Of a DNA stretch of 64,000 nucleotides, positions 7,899-17,065 are shown in pieces. The stretch is from Zeimonas sp050187175 (lineage in GTDB: Bacteria; Pseudomonadota; Gammaproteobacteria; Burkholderiales; Burkholderiaceae_E). The notes beneath the pieces were generated by a model. The model saw nothing but the letters and a program-made list of their open reading frames with translations, was not told the DNA's origin and did no database searches. The DNA is taken from positions 124,001 to 188,000 of the forward strand of contig JBFWXS010000002.1 in assembly GCA_050187175.1 (NCBI GenBank). Direction: 5' to 3'. Within the stretch, counting starts at the first letter, position 1; every line of letters starts with the position of its first letter. Both the position numbers and the translations under genes were made by a program.

Positions 7899-8888
7899 AT
7901 GACGGCGAATCGAAGCTCGCAGCGGCGCACGCTGATCGCGGGTGGGCTGCTGGGAGGCGGGCTGCTGTGGCTGCGGGCCGGCGCGAGCTGGGCGCAGGCC
8001 GCGCCGCTGAAGATCGTGGTCGGGTTCCCGCCGGGCGGGTCGGTGGACATCGTCGCACGGCTGATCGCCGACCACATGCGCGGCACCCTGAACCGGCCGG
8101 TGGTGATCGAGAACAAGCCCGGCGCAGGCTCCCGCCTCGGCATCGAGGCGGTCAAGCACGCGGCGCCCGACGGCAATACGGTCCTGCTGAGCCTGAGCGG
8201 ACCGATGACGCTGTACCCGCACGTCTTCAGCGATCTGAAGTTCGACGTGGTGAAGGATTTCGTGCCGATCGCGCAGATCTGCGAGAGCGATCTGGCGCTG
8301 TCGGTCGGCAATGCGGTGCCCGTCTCGACGGTGAGCGAGCTGCGCGAATGGCTGAGGAAGAATCCGTCGAACGCGGCCTACGCGTCGGGCGGCAGCGGCA
8401 CGACGCTGCATTTCACCGGCGCGCTGTTCGCGCAGAAGCTCGGCCTGGGGCTCGTGCACGTGCCCTACAAGGGCGAGGCGCCGGCCGTTGCCGACGTGCT
8501 GGCCGGCGCGGTGCCCATGACCTTCAGCACGGTGCAGCAGGTCTCGGAGTTCCACCGTGCCGGCCGGCTGAAGATTCTTGCCACCACCGGGCCCACGCGC
8601 TCGCCGCTGCTGCCGGAGACCCTGACGCTGCGCGAGGCCGGCGTCGACATGGGGCTGACGACCTGGTATGGATTGTTCGGCCCGGCCGGCATGAATCCCG
8701 ACCAGGTGCGTGCGATCGCCGCCGCCGCGACGGCTGCCAGCAGCGATCCGCGCATCGCCGAGCAGTTCAAGAAGCTCGGCTTGACGCGCGCCGCCGCTAC
8801 CGGCGACGAACTGGGACGGATCCAGCGCGCCGAGATGGAAGGCTGGGGCCCTATCGTCAAGGCTACCGGCTTCACGCCTACGCAATGA
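7899..8888 (+). CDS. Bug-family tripartite tricarboxylate transporter substrate-binding receptor
   Basis: 329 residues. An N-terminal signal with RR (SSQRRTLIAGGLLGGGLLWL, cleavage near SWAQA at about 33) suggests export, perhaps by Tat. The mature part starts APLKIVVGFPPGGSVDIVAR, then VIENKPGAGSRLGIEAVKHA and HVPYKGEAPAVADVLAG, the standard TctC/Bug motifs. It binds a small carboxylate in the periplasm. AGGAGG at 7885-7890 precedes the ATG. No TctA/TctB membrane partners are in the window, as is usual for the many orphan Bug proteins of Burkholderiales. Placement between two GST genes in the dioxygenase run suggests its ligand is the aromatic acid or an analogue degraded here. Confidence 0.92.
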   Translation: MTANRSSQRRTLIAGGLLGGGLLWLRAGASWAQAAPLKIVVGFPPGGSVDIVARLIADHMRGTLNRPVVIENKPGAGSRLGIEAVKHAAPDGNTVLLSLSGPMTLYPHVFSDLKFDVVKDFVPIAQICESDLALSVGNAVPVSTVSELREWLRKNPSNAAYASGGSGTTLHFTGALFAQKLGLGLVHVPYKGEAPAVADVLAGAVPMTFSTVQQVSEFHRAGRLKILATTGPTRSPLLPETLTLREAGVDMGLTTWYGLFGPAGMNPDQVRAIAAAATAASSDPRIAEQFKKLGLTRAAATGDELGRIQRAEMEGWGPIVKATGFTPTQ

Positions 8889-8955
8889 AGCGCGCGAGCT
8901 CTGCAGGCAGCCGCGCACCGTCCCTCTACCGTGATTCAAATTCCGGGAAACGCCG

Positions 8956-9792
8956 ATGATCACGCTCTACCATTTCGACGCTTCGGTCTGCTCCGAGAAG
9001 GTCCGCATGGTCCTGTTCGAGAAGCAGCTGCAATGGGAGAACCACGAAGTCGATCTGTTCAAGGGGGAGCAGTTCGATCCCGCGTATCTGGCGCTGAATC
9101 CGAAGGCCGTCGTGCCGACGCTGGTGCATGACGGCAAAGTCCTGACCGAATCGACCTTGATCGCCGAGTATCTGGACGAGACCTGGCCCGCGCCGCCGCT
9201 GCGGCCCGACGATCCGTATCAGCGGCTGCAGATGCGGCTGTACACGAAGGCCTGCGACGAGGGGCTGCATCAGGGCATCGCGTGCATCAGTTATGGATCG
9301 ATGTTCCGCGACCGGCTGCTCAAGCAGAACAAGACGCACGAGGACATGCTCAAGCACTACGCGCGCATCGTCGACCTCGAGCGCCGCGATCGGCAAATGG
9401 CCGTCTACGAGCATGGCCACGAGGCGCCGCACGTGTACCGGGCGGTCGCTGCCTATGAGAAGGTGTTCGCCAAGATCGAGAAGACGCTGTCCGACGGGCG
9501 CAGCTGGCTCACCGGCGGCGCATTCTCGCTGGCCGAGATCGCGCTGGTCACCTATTTCGCGCGGCTCGAATGGATGAACCTGCTCGATCTCTGGCTCGAC
9601 GATCGGCCGCGGGCGATCGACTGGTATCACCGCATCCAGGCCCGTCCTTGCTACAGGGCCGAGATCGTCGACCGCATGCGCACCGACGAATGGGACGAGA
9701 TGCGGCAGGTCGGCGCCGGCCCGTGGCGCGGCCATCTGGCGGCGAAGCTGCGCCATTATCGCGAGAATGACTTTGGCGCGAGCTTCTACTGA
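8956..9792 (+). CDS. Glutathione S-transferase family protein
   Basis: 278 residues. The N-terminal domain reads MITLYHFDASVCSEKVRMVL with Ser/Cys at the activating position (VCSEK), then NPKAVVPTLVHDGKVLTEST. The C-terminal domain has WLTGGAFSLAEIALVTYFAR. It resembles the GST at 7078 in layout and length, but the two differ enough not to be a recent duplication. A 67-bp spacer follows the Bug receptor gene. Last gene of the catabolic run; it faces the convergent LysR gene. A role in isomerising or thiolysing an aromatic intermediate is inference. Confidence 0.87.
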   Translation: MITLYHFDASVCSEKVRMVLFEKQLQWENHEVDLFKGEQFDPAYLALNPKAVVPTLVHDGKVLTESTLIAEYLDETWPAPPLRPDDPYQRLQMRLYTKACDEGLHQGIACISYGSMFRDRLLKQNKTHEDMLKHYARIVDLERRDRQMAVYEHGHEAPHVYRAVAAYEKVFAKIEKTLSDGRSWLTGGAFSLAEIALVTYFARLEWMNLLDLWLDDRPRAIDWYHRIQARPCYRAEIVDRMRTDEWDEMRQVGAGPWRGHLAAKLRHYRENDFGASFY

Positions 9793-9835
9793 GCGGCGCC
9801 TGTTCCCACGAGCGCGCCGGCGGCGGGATAGGGCG

Positions 9836-10714
9836 CTAGCGCTGCTTCAGCACTTCCAGAAAGGCGCGGGCGGCCCGCGATAGCGGCTCGTACAAGGCAT
9901 GGAACGCCTGGACCGGCGCCGGAATGTGCGGCAGCACCGGCCGCGTGATGATGCCGGGCCATGAGCCGCCCTGCATCGTCTGTTCGTCAGCGAGCGCGAT
10001 GCCGACGCCCGCCTGGACCAGCGCGCAGGCGACGTGCGCCTGCTGCACTTCGACGCGCGGCACCAGCGGAGCGCTGGCCGTGTCCATCAGCTGGCGGATC
10101 AGCTGGCCGAACGGAATGTCGCTCGAATAGCCGATGAAGGGCTGCTTCAGCAGGTCGTCGACGCGCAGCGCGCGCTTGCGGGCCAGCGTGTGCGCTGCCG
10201 GCAGCACGGCGACGATGCGATTCTCGTACAGCAGCTGCGCCTGCAGGTTCGGATGGCTCAGCGGCAGGTAGGCCACGCCGAGCTCGATCTGCTGCGTCAG
10301 CAGCGCCTGGATCAGCGCGGCGGGGCTCATCGTCTGCAGCACGATTCGCACATCGGGATGCTGGCGGCAGAACGTGCCGATCGCCGCCGGCATGATCGAT
10401 TGGCTGAGGTTCGAGCTCGAGCCTATGCGCAGATAGCCGCCGCGATGCTCGATCAGGTCGTCGGCGATCTCGTTGACGCGCAGCACGCCTTGATAGACGG
10501 AGTTGACTTCGTCGAACAGGCGCCTGGCTTCCGGCGTTGGATACAGGCGTCCCTTGATGCGCTCGAACAGAGGCAGCCCGAGCCGCTGCTCGGTATGTGA
10601 GATGAGCCGGCTGACGGCGGGCTGCGAGACGTTCAGCAGCTTGGCCGCGCCGCTGATCGAGTGCGTCAGCATGATCGTGCGGAACACTTCGATCTGCCGC
10701 AGGTTCATCCTCAT
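9836..10714 (-). CDS. LysR-family transcriptional regulator
   Basis: 292 residues. The N-terminal winged helix (about 1-62) reads LRQIEVFRTIMLTHSISGAA then LLNVSQPAVSRLISHTEQRL, the textbook LysR DNA-binding domain; the remainder is the periplasmic-binding-protein-like effector domain. ATG 10714 and ATG 10708 are both possible starts. It is transcribed away from the hydantoinase-like gene across 161 bp of unusually AT-rich DNA containing a T-N11-A palindrome, the normal arrangement for a LysR regulator controlling the divergent operon. The effector would then be a substrate or intermediate of the hydantoin/urocanate-like pathway. Confidence 0.93.
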   Translation of the reverse strand: MRMNLRQIEVFRTIMLTHSISGAAKLLNVSQPAVSRLISHTEQRLGLPLFERIKGRLYPTPEARRLFDEVNSVYQGVLRVNEIADDLIEHRGGYLRIGSSSNLSQSIMPAAIGTFCRQHPDVRIVLQTMSPAALIQALLTQQIELGVAYLPLSHPNLQAQLLYENRIVAVLPAAHTLARKRALRVDDLLKQPFIGYSSDIPFGQLIRQLMDTASAPLVPRVEVQQAHVACALVQAGVGIALADEQTMQGGSWPGIITRPVLPHIPAPVQAFHALYEPLSRAARAFLEVLKQR

Positions 10715-10725
10715 CGGGTCGACCT

Positions 10726-10738
10726 TAACATGGTGTTA
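10726..10738. promoter_or_regulatory. T-N11-A palindrome, probable LysR binding site
   Basis: TAACA-TGG-TGTTA is a perfect 5-bp inverted repeat fitting the T-N11-A LysR box, 12 bp from the regulator start. It lies in an AT-rich island (about 10725-10770) that also holds TATAAA, standing out from very GC-rich surroundings. It probably serves the divergent operon and autoregulation. Confidence 0.55.
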
Positions 10739-10875
10739 TGTACAACGTATAAATAAGCATAAGACATTCTGGATCGACGCCGCCTAAACTGGGGCCGGGA
10801 AGGTCAGGCGCGTGGGCCGGGAAGGCCAGGCAGGTTCTTCCAAGCGGGTTCTTCAGAAGCGGGTTCAGTGCAACG

Positions 10876-12280
10876 ATGAGCGATTTCGATCTGGTGGTAC
10901 GCGGCACGCTGGTCGACGCGCAGGCGCCGGCCTGTGACGGATGGGTCGGTGTGCGCGACGGCAGGATTGCCGCGCGTGCGGCGCTGGCGGCTGGCGAGAC
11001 GCCGCCCGCCGGGCGGCAGCAGGTGGACGCGCGCGGCTTGTGGATCGTGCCCGGCGTGGTCGATGGGCAGGTGCATTCGGGCAGCCAGGCGAACCAGGAA
11101 GGGCTCGGCTGGGCGTCGCGAGCCGCGGCGGCGGGCGGCATCACCGTCATGGTCGACATGCCGTACGACGATCCCGAACCGGTCGCGTCGCGCGCGCAGC
11201 TCGAGGCCAAGATCGCCGAGGTGGAGCGCGACTGCCACGTCGATGTGGCGCTGTTCGGCACGCTGAACGAGACGCACGGCCTGCAGGCGGCCGCCGGGCT
11301 GATCGAGGGCGGCGCCTGCGCGTTCAAGTTCTCGACCTTCGAGGCGGCGCGCGGCCGCTTTCCACGTGTCGAGGAAGACGAGCTGTACGAGGCGTTCCGG
11401 CTGATCGCACCGTCCGGCCTGGCCTGCGGCGTGCACAACCAGATGCAGCAGCTGACGCAGAAGAACATCGCGCGGCTGGTGGCGGCGGGCGACACCGGCT
11501 GGGACGCGTTCCTGCGCGCCCATACGCCGCTGATCGAGAACCTGGCCACCGCGCTGATCTACGAGATCGGCGCCGAGACGGGCGCGCGGGCGCATGCGGT
11601 TCATGTGTCGACCTCGCGCGGCTTCGAGCTGTGCGAGATGTACAAGCGCGCCGGGCACCGTGCCAGCATCGAGACCTGCGTCCAGTACCTGATGCTCGAT
11701 CACGAGGAGCATACGCGCCGCTTCGGCGCCAAGACCAAGCACTACCCGCCGATCCGGCCGAAGCAGGAAGTCGATCTGCTGTGGACGCACATCGCGCGCG
11801 ACGGCTGTACCTTCGTGTCTTCCGATCACGTCAGCTGGGGACTGGAGCGCAAGTCGAATCCCGACGTGTTCAAGAATGCTTCGGGAGGCCCGGGCCTCGA
11901 GACGCTGCTGCCGGCCTTCTGGACCGGCTGCGAACGGCACGGGCTGTCGCCGTCGATGGTGGTGCGTCAGCTGTGCCGCAATCCTGCGCAGCACTTCCTG
12001 CTCGACGATCGCAAGGGCACGCTGTCGGTCGGCGCCGATGCCGACATCGTGCTGCTGAAACCCGAGCGCTATCGCTACGACCCGTCGACCAGCCTGTCGG
12101 CGGTGCAATGGTCGTCGTTCGAGGACATGGAGTTCAGCGTGCGCGTGCTGGCGACGTATTGCCGCGGGAGCCTGGTGTTCGAGCACCGCGACAGCGGCGG
12201 CCGGGTCGTCAATGCGCCGGGCGAGGGCCGCTTCCTGCGGCCGCATCGCGGCGAGCTCGCTGGCTCGGCGGAGGCTGCGC

Positions 12281-12288
<8 letters not shown>
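10876..12288 (+). CDS. Hydantoinase/dihydropyrimidinase/allantoinase-family amidohydrolase
   Basis: 470 residues, cyclic amidohydrolase family. Metal-centre positions line up with D-hydantoinase: Lys151 (ACAFKFST, carboxylated lysine), His187 (CGVHNQ), His243 (HAVHVSTS) and Asp317 (SSDHVSW). The first HxH motif, usually HVH after the Asp-Gly, is here Gln65-Val-His67 (VVDGQVHSG), so one ligand is changed; a Gln there also occurs in some dihydroorotase-like proteins. The family hydrolyses cyclic ureides or imides in the cytoplasm. First gene of a tightly packed four-gene operon; with a carbamoylase, a urocanase paralogue and a DUF917 protein, the expected reaction is opening of hydantoin-5-propionate to N-carbamoylglutamate. 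The family is certain, the substrate inferred. Confidence 0.9.
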
Positions 12289-13633
<1,345 letters not shown>

Positions 13634-13636
13634 GAG

Positions 13637-15289
13637 ATGCAGACGATGACGACCCGCAGTGCCCCTCGATCGATCAAGGCCGCCCGCGGCACACGCCTGC
13701 GCTGCAAGGGCTGGCAGCAGGAGGTGATCCTGCGGCTGCTCGAGAATAATCTGGAAAACGGCGAGCGCCCCGAGGACCTGGTGATCTACATGTCGGCGGC
13801 GAAGGCGGCGCGCGACTGGGAGAGCTTCGACCGGATCGTGCAGGCGCTGACCGAGCTGGACGACGACGAAACGCTGGTGGTGCAGTCGGGCAAGCCGGTG
13901 GGGCGCTTCCGCTCGCGCATCGACGCGCCGCGCGTGATCCTCGCCAACGGCAACGTGCTGGGCCGCTGGGCCGGCGACGACGAGATGTTCCGGCTCGAAC
14001 GCGCAGGACTGACTATCCTGCCCGGCATGACCGCGGCCTGCTGGCAGTACATCGGCAGCCAGGGAATCGTGCAGGGCACGTATCAGTCGTTCGCGGGCGC
14101 GGCCGAGCGCTTCTTCGGCGGCAGCCTCGCGGGGCGCGTGATCCTGACCGCCGGCTGCGGCGGCATGGGCGGTGCGCAGCCGCTGGCCGGCAAGATGGCC
14201 GGTGCCGCGACGCTGATCGTCGATGTGAATCCGGCGGCGCTGCGCAGGCGCGTCGACACCGGTTATCTGGACGGAATCGCCGCTTCGCTGGATGAGGCGC
14301 TGCGGCGGATCGAAGGCCTGAAGGCCGCCGGCGAAGGCGGGTCGGTCGGTGTGGTGGGCAACGTCGCCGACGTCTACGAGGATCTGCTGGCACGCGGCTT
14401 CGCGCCGGACATCGTGACCGACCAGTGCATGGTCGATCCGTATCGCGGCTACGTGCCGTCGGGGCTGGACGTCGAGCAGGCAGCGCAGCTGGTCCGCGAC
14501 GACCCGCAGCGCGCGCTGGCGCTGGCTGCCGACACGCTGCGGCGGCATGCGCGCGCCATCCTCGCGTTCGAGCGCGGCGGCGCCGTGGCCTTCGAGTACG
14601 GCAATACGCTGCGTGCGCGCGCCGTCGATGCCGGCGTGCCCGAGGCGGCGCAGCTCGAGTCGTTCGTCACGCTGTTCATCCGGCCGCTGTTCTGCCGCGG
14701 CATCGGGCCTTTCCGCTGGATCGCCGCGTCGGGCGACAGCGCCGACATCGACGCTATCGACGCGATCATCGAGCAGACGTTCGAGGCACAGCATCCGATT
14801 CGCGCTTGGATCGCACTGGCCCGCAAGTACATCCGCTTCCAGGGCCTGCCGGCGCGCATCGGCTGGCTCGGCCACGGCGAACGCTCGCGTCTCGCGCTGC
14901 TCGTGAACGAAGCGGTGGCGCAGGGGCGCATCAGCGCGCCGGTGGCTTTCACGCGCGATCATCTGGATGCGGGTTCGGTCGCTTCGCCGTTTCGCGAGAC
15001 CGACAAGATGCGCGACGGCAGCGAGGCGATCGCCGACTGGCCGCTGCTGAATGCGATGCTGGCTTGCTGCGGCGGTGCCAATCTGGTCGCCATCCACTCG
15101 AACGGCAACAAGTCGCAGAGCGCCGGCAACACCGTGATCGCCGACGGCACCGAGCTGGCGGCGCGTCGGCTGAAGGCGGTGCTGGACGGCGATACCGGAC
15201 TGGGCGTGGTCCGCTACGCGGAGGCCGGTTACGAGCTGGCGATCGAGACGCGGGACGCCAGCGGGCTGTCGCTGGGCGCGAGGCCATGA
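13637..15289 (+). CDS. Urocanate hydratase paralogue lacking the signature cysteine (possible thiourocanate hydratase)
   Basis: 550 residues, close to HutU length. Clear urocanase framework: NNLENGERPEDLVIY, NGNVLGRWA, GTYQSFAGAAERFF, TAGCGGMGGAQPLAGKMAGA, GIGPFRWIAASGD and RDHLDAGSVASPFRET. Three conserved sites differ. The PROSITE-type signature FQGLPARICW is FQGLPARIGW, putting Gly409 where the active-site Cys (Cys410 in Pseudomonas putida) belongs. The Gly-rich HHGGGVGMGFSQHSG loop is HSNGNKSQSAG (from His487), four residues shorter. The DQTSAHDP motif is DQCMVDPYRGY. It is therefore unlikely to be ordinary HutU, and no hutH or hutI is nearby. In context it may hydrate thiourocanate, S-methyl-thiourocanate or an N-methylated analogue to the corresponding (thio)hydantoin-type propionate. 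NAD+ would be the cofactor. Confidence 0.85.
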   Translation: MQTMTTRSAPRSIKAARGTRLRCKGWQQEVILRLLENNLENGERPEDLVIYMSAAKAARDWESFDRIVQALTELDDDETLVVQSGKPVGRFRSRIDAPRVILANGNVLGRWAGDDEMFRLERAGLTILPGMTAACWQYIGSQGIVQGTYQSFAGAAERFFGGSLAGRVILTAGCGGMGGAQPLAGKMAGAATLIVDVNPAALRRRVDTGYLDGIAASLDEALRRIEGLKAAGEGGSVGVVGNVADVYEDLLARGFAPDIVTDQCMVDPYRGYVPSGLDVEQAAQLVRDDPQRALALAADTLRRHARAILAFERGGAVAFEYGNTLRARAVDAGVPEAAQLESFVTLFIRPLFCRGIGPFRWIAASGDSADIDAIDAIIEQTFEAQHPIRAWIALARKYIRFQGLPARIGWLGHGERSRLALLVNEAVAQGRISAPVAFTRDHLDAGSVASPFRETDKMRDGSEAIADWPLLNAMLACCGGANLVAIHSNGNKSQSAGNTVIADGTELAARRLKAVLDGDTGLGVVRYAEAGYELAIETRDASGLSLGARP

Positions 15290-16362
15290 GCGTGCGTCTG
15301 AGTGAAACCGACATCGACGACGCCATCGTCGGTGGCATGCTGCTGTCGGCCGGCGGCAGCGGCCGTTCCCGCGAAGCAGAGTTCCGCGGGTTCGCCGAGC
15401 GGGCGCTGCGCGCCGGACCGGTCGAGCTGACGCCGGCCGACGCGCTGCCCGCCGACGCAGGGGTGCTGATCGCAACCGCCGTCGGCGCCCCCGGCGGCGG
15501 CAAGCATCTGGCCGATCCCGAGCATTCGATCGCCGCGGCGCGCCAGCTGCTGCAGGATGCCGGCCGTTCGGCGCAGGCGGTGATGCCGGGTCATGTGCCC
15601 GGCTTCTATGCCTGGCTGCTGGCGGCGGAGCTGGGGCTGCCCCTGCTCGACGCGGCGTGCAACGGGCGCGGCCATCCGACGGTGAAGATGGGCAGCCTCG
15701 GGCTGTCGTCGCGTCCCGAGGTGCGCTTCCATCAATGCGGAGTGGGCGACAAGCTGCGCCTGAGCGTGCACGCCAATACCTTGCTGGGCTCGCAGCTGAT
15801 GCGCGCGGCGGCGGTGCAGAACGGCGGCTTGATCATGGGTTGCCGCGGACCGTTCGACGCGGCGCTGGTGCGCGAAGCGGGCGCTGCCGGCGCGATTTCG
15901 TTCCAGCTCGCGCTGGGGCGCGCGGCGCGCCGAGCCGGAGCGCAGGCCGGTGCCGCGCTGCGCGAGGCCATCGCGTTCAGCCGCGGCCGCTTGCTGGTCG
16001 ATGGCCGGGTCGTGCGCAATGACGTCGCCTACCGCGAGGGCTTCGACGTCGGCCAGGTGGTGGTCGCCGATGCCGGCAGCGGCGCCGAGACGGTGCTGGG
16101 CGTATGCAATGAATGGATGACGGCAGAGGTCGGTGCGCGGCGCGTGGCGACCTTCCCGGACCTGCTCGCATCGATGGATCCGGACAGCGGGACGCCGCTG
16201 GCCATCGGCGAGCTGGTGCCGGGAGCTCGCGTGGCCGTGTTCGCGGTCAGCAAGCGGGATCTGCCGCTGGGCCGCGGCATCTTCGATCCGTCGGTGTATC
16301 CCGACGTCGAACGCAGCATGGACACCGAGCTGGCGCGCTACGCGCTGGACCCGGCCGCCTAG
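15286..16362 (+). CDS. DUF917 (PF06032) protein, possible thiohydantoin desulfurase
   Basis: 358 residues. ATG overlaps the urocanase-paralogue stop (ATGA), implying translational coupling. Typical family sequence: LSETDIDDAIVGGMLLSAGG, TAVGAPGGGKHL, LPLLDAACNGRGHPTVKMGS and the C-terminal LAIGELVPGARVAVFAV. The family was long described as unknown, sometimes annotated as hydantoinase-like; as I recall, Pfam now names it after S-methyl-thiohydantoin desulfurase of bacterial (S-methyl-)ergothioneine breakdown. That assignment fits exactly between the urocanase-like hydratase and the hydantoinase of this operon: it would replace sulfur by oxygen on the ring to give hydantoin-5-propionate. No signal peptide, so cytoplasmic. 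Family confident, reaction inferred. Confidence 0.83.
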   Translation: MSVRLSETDIDDAIVGGMLLSAGGSGRSREAEFRGFAERALRAGPVELTPADALPADAGVLIATAVGAPGGGKHLADPEHSIAAARQLLQDAGRSAQAVMPGHVPGFYAWLLAAELGLPLLDAACNGRGHPTVKMGSLGLSSRPEVRFHQCGVGDKLRLSVHANTLLGSQLMRAAAVQNGGLIMGCRGPFDAALVREAGAAGAISFQLALGRAARRAGAQAGAALREAIAFSRGRLLVDGRVVRNDVAYREGFDVGQVVVADAGSGAETVLGVCNEWMTAEVGARRVATFPDLLASMDPDSGTPLAIGELVPGARVAVFAVSKRDLPLGRGIFDPSVYPDVERSMDTELARYALDPAA

Positions 16363-16387
16363 CGGGCCGACCGATGGAATGACGACG

Positions 16388-17011
16388 ATGCCTATCCTCT
16401 ACGACAGCCGGTTCTCCGGCAATGGCTGGAAGGTGCGGCTGCTGCTGAGCCAGTTGCAGCGACCGTACGAGCGCCGCGTGCTGAACCTGGCCGCCGGCGA
16501 TGCACGGACGCCGGCGTTCCTCGAGCTCAATCCGCTGGCGCGGATCCCGGTGCTGCAGCTCGATGACGGCAGCACGATCCGCGAATCGAACGCCATCCTG
16601 TTCCATCTCGCTTCGGGCACGTCGCTGCTGCCTGCCGAACCGCGCCTGCAGGCGCATCTGCTGCAATGGCTGTTCTTCGAGCAGGCGGATCACCTGCGCT
16701 ATTTCGCGCGGCCGCGCTTCCTGATCTCGATCGCGCGCACTGCCGCGGTCGACGACCCCGAGGTGAGCGCATTGCGGCAGTTCGGCGAGAAGGCGCTGCA
16801 GGTCATGCAACGGCAGCTCGAACGCGCGGCATTCATCGGCGGCGATCGCTATTCGGTCGCCGACATCGCATTGTTTCCATACACCAGCATGGCCGGCGAA
16901 GGCGGCTATTCGCTAGACGCGTACCCGGCAATCCTGGCCTGGCTGGATCGCGTGCGCGCGCAGCCGGGCTTCGTTCCGCTGCTCGATCCGCCGGCACCGC
17001 CCGCCGGCTGA
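16388..17011 (+). CDS. Glutathione S-transferase family protein
   Basis: 207 residues. N-terminal domain MPILYDSRFSGNGWKVRLLL, then NPLARIPVLQLDDGSTIRES; C-terminal domain with FIGGDRYSVADIALFPYTSM. The segment resembles YfcF/Ure2-like GSTs with Ser (RFSGNG) at the activating position. ATG 16388 was chosen over ATG 16379 because GGA at 16376-16378 is spaced correctly only for the second. It lies 25 bp after the DUF917 gene and is probably co-transcribed. In a sulfur-releasing pathway a glutathione-dependent enzyme could handle sulfide or methanethiol adducts, but nothing in the sequence proves this. Confidence 0.87.
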   Translation: MPILYDSRFSGNGWKVRLLLSQLQRPYERRVLNLAAGDARTPAFLELNPLARIPVLQLDDGSTIRESNAILFHLASGTSLLPAEPRLQAHLLQWLFFEQADHLRYFARPRFLISIARTAAVDDPEVSALRQFGEKALQVMQRQLERAAFIGGDRYSVADIALFPYTSMAGEGGYSLDAYPAILAWLDRVRAQPGFVPLLDPPAPPAG

Positions 17012-17065
17012 ACGGCGCCTGTTCGTTCCTTTCCTACTTCCTACTCGACGCGCAAGGAGAGTGCC

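Noticed and set aside
13637..15289. Calling this gene hutU of histidine degradation
   Set aside because: The signature Cys and the HHGGG loop are missing, and no hutH, hutI or hutG is nearby; a paralogue with another substrate fits better.
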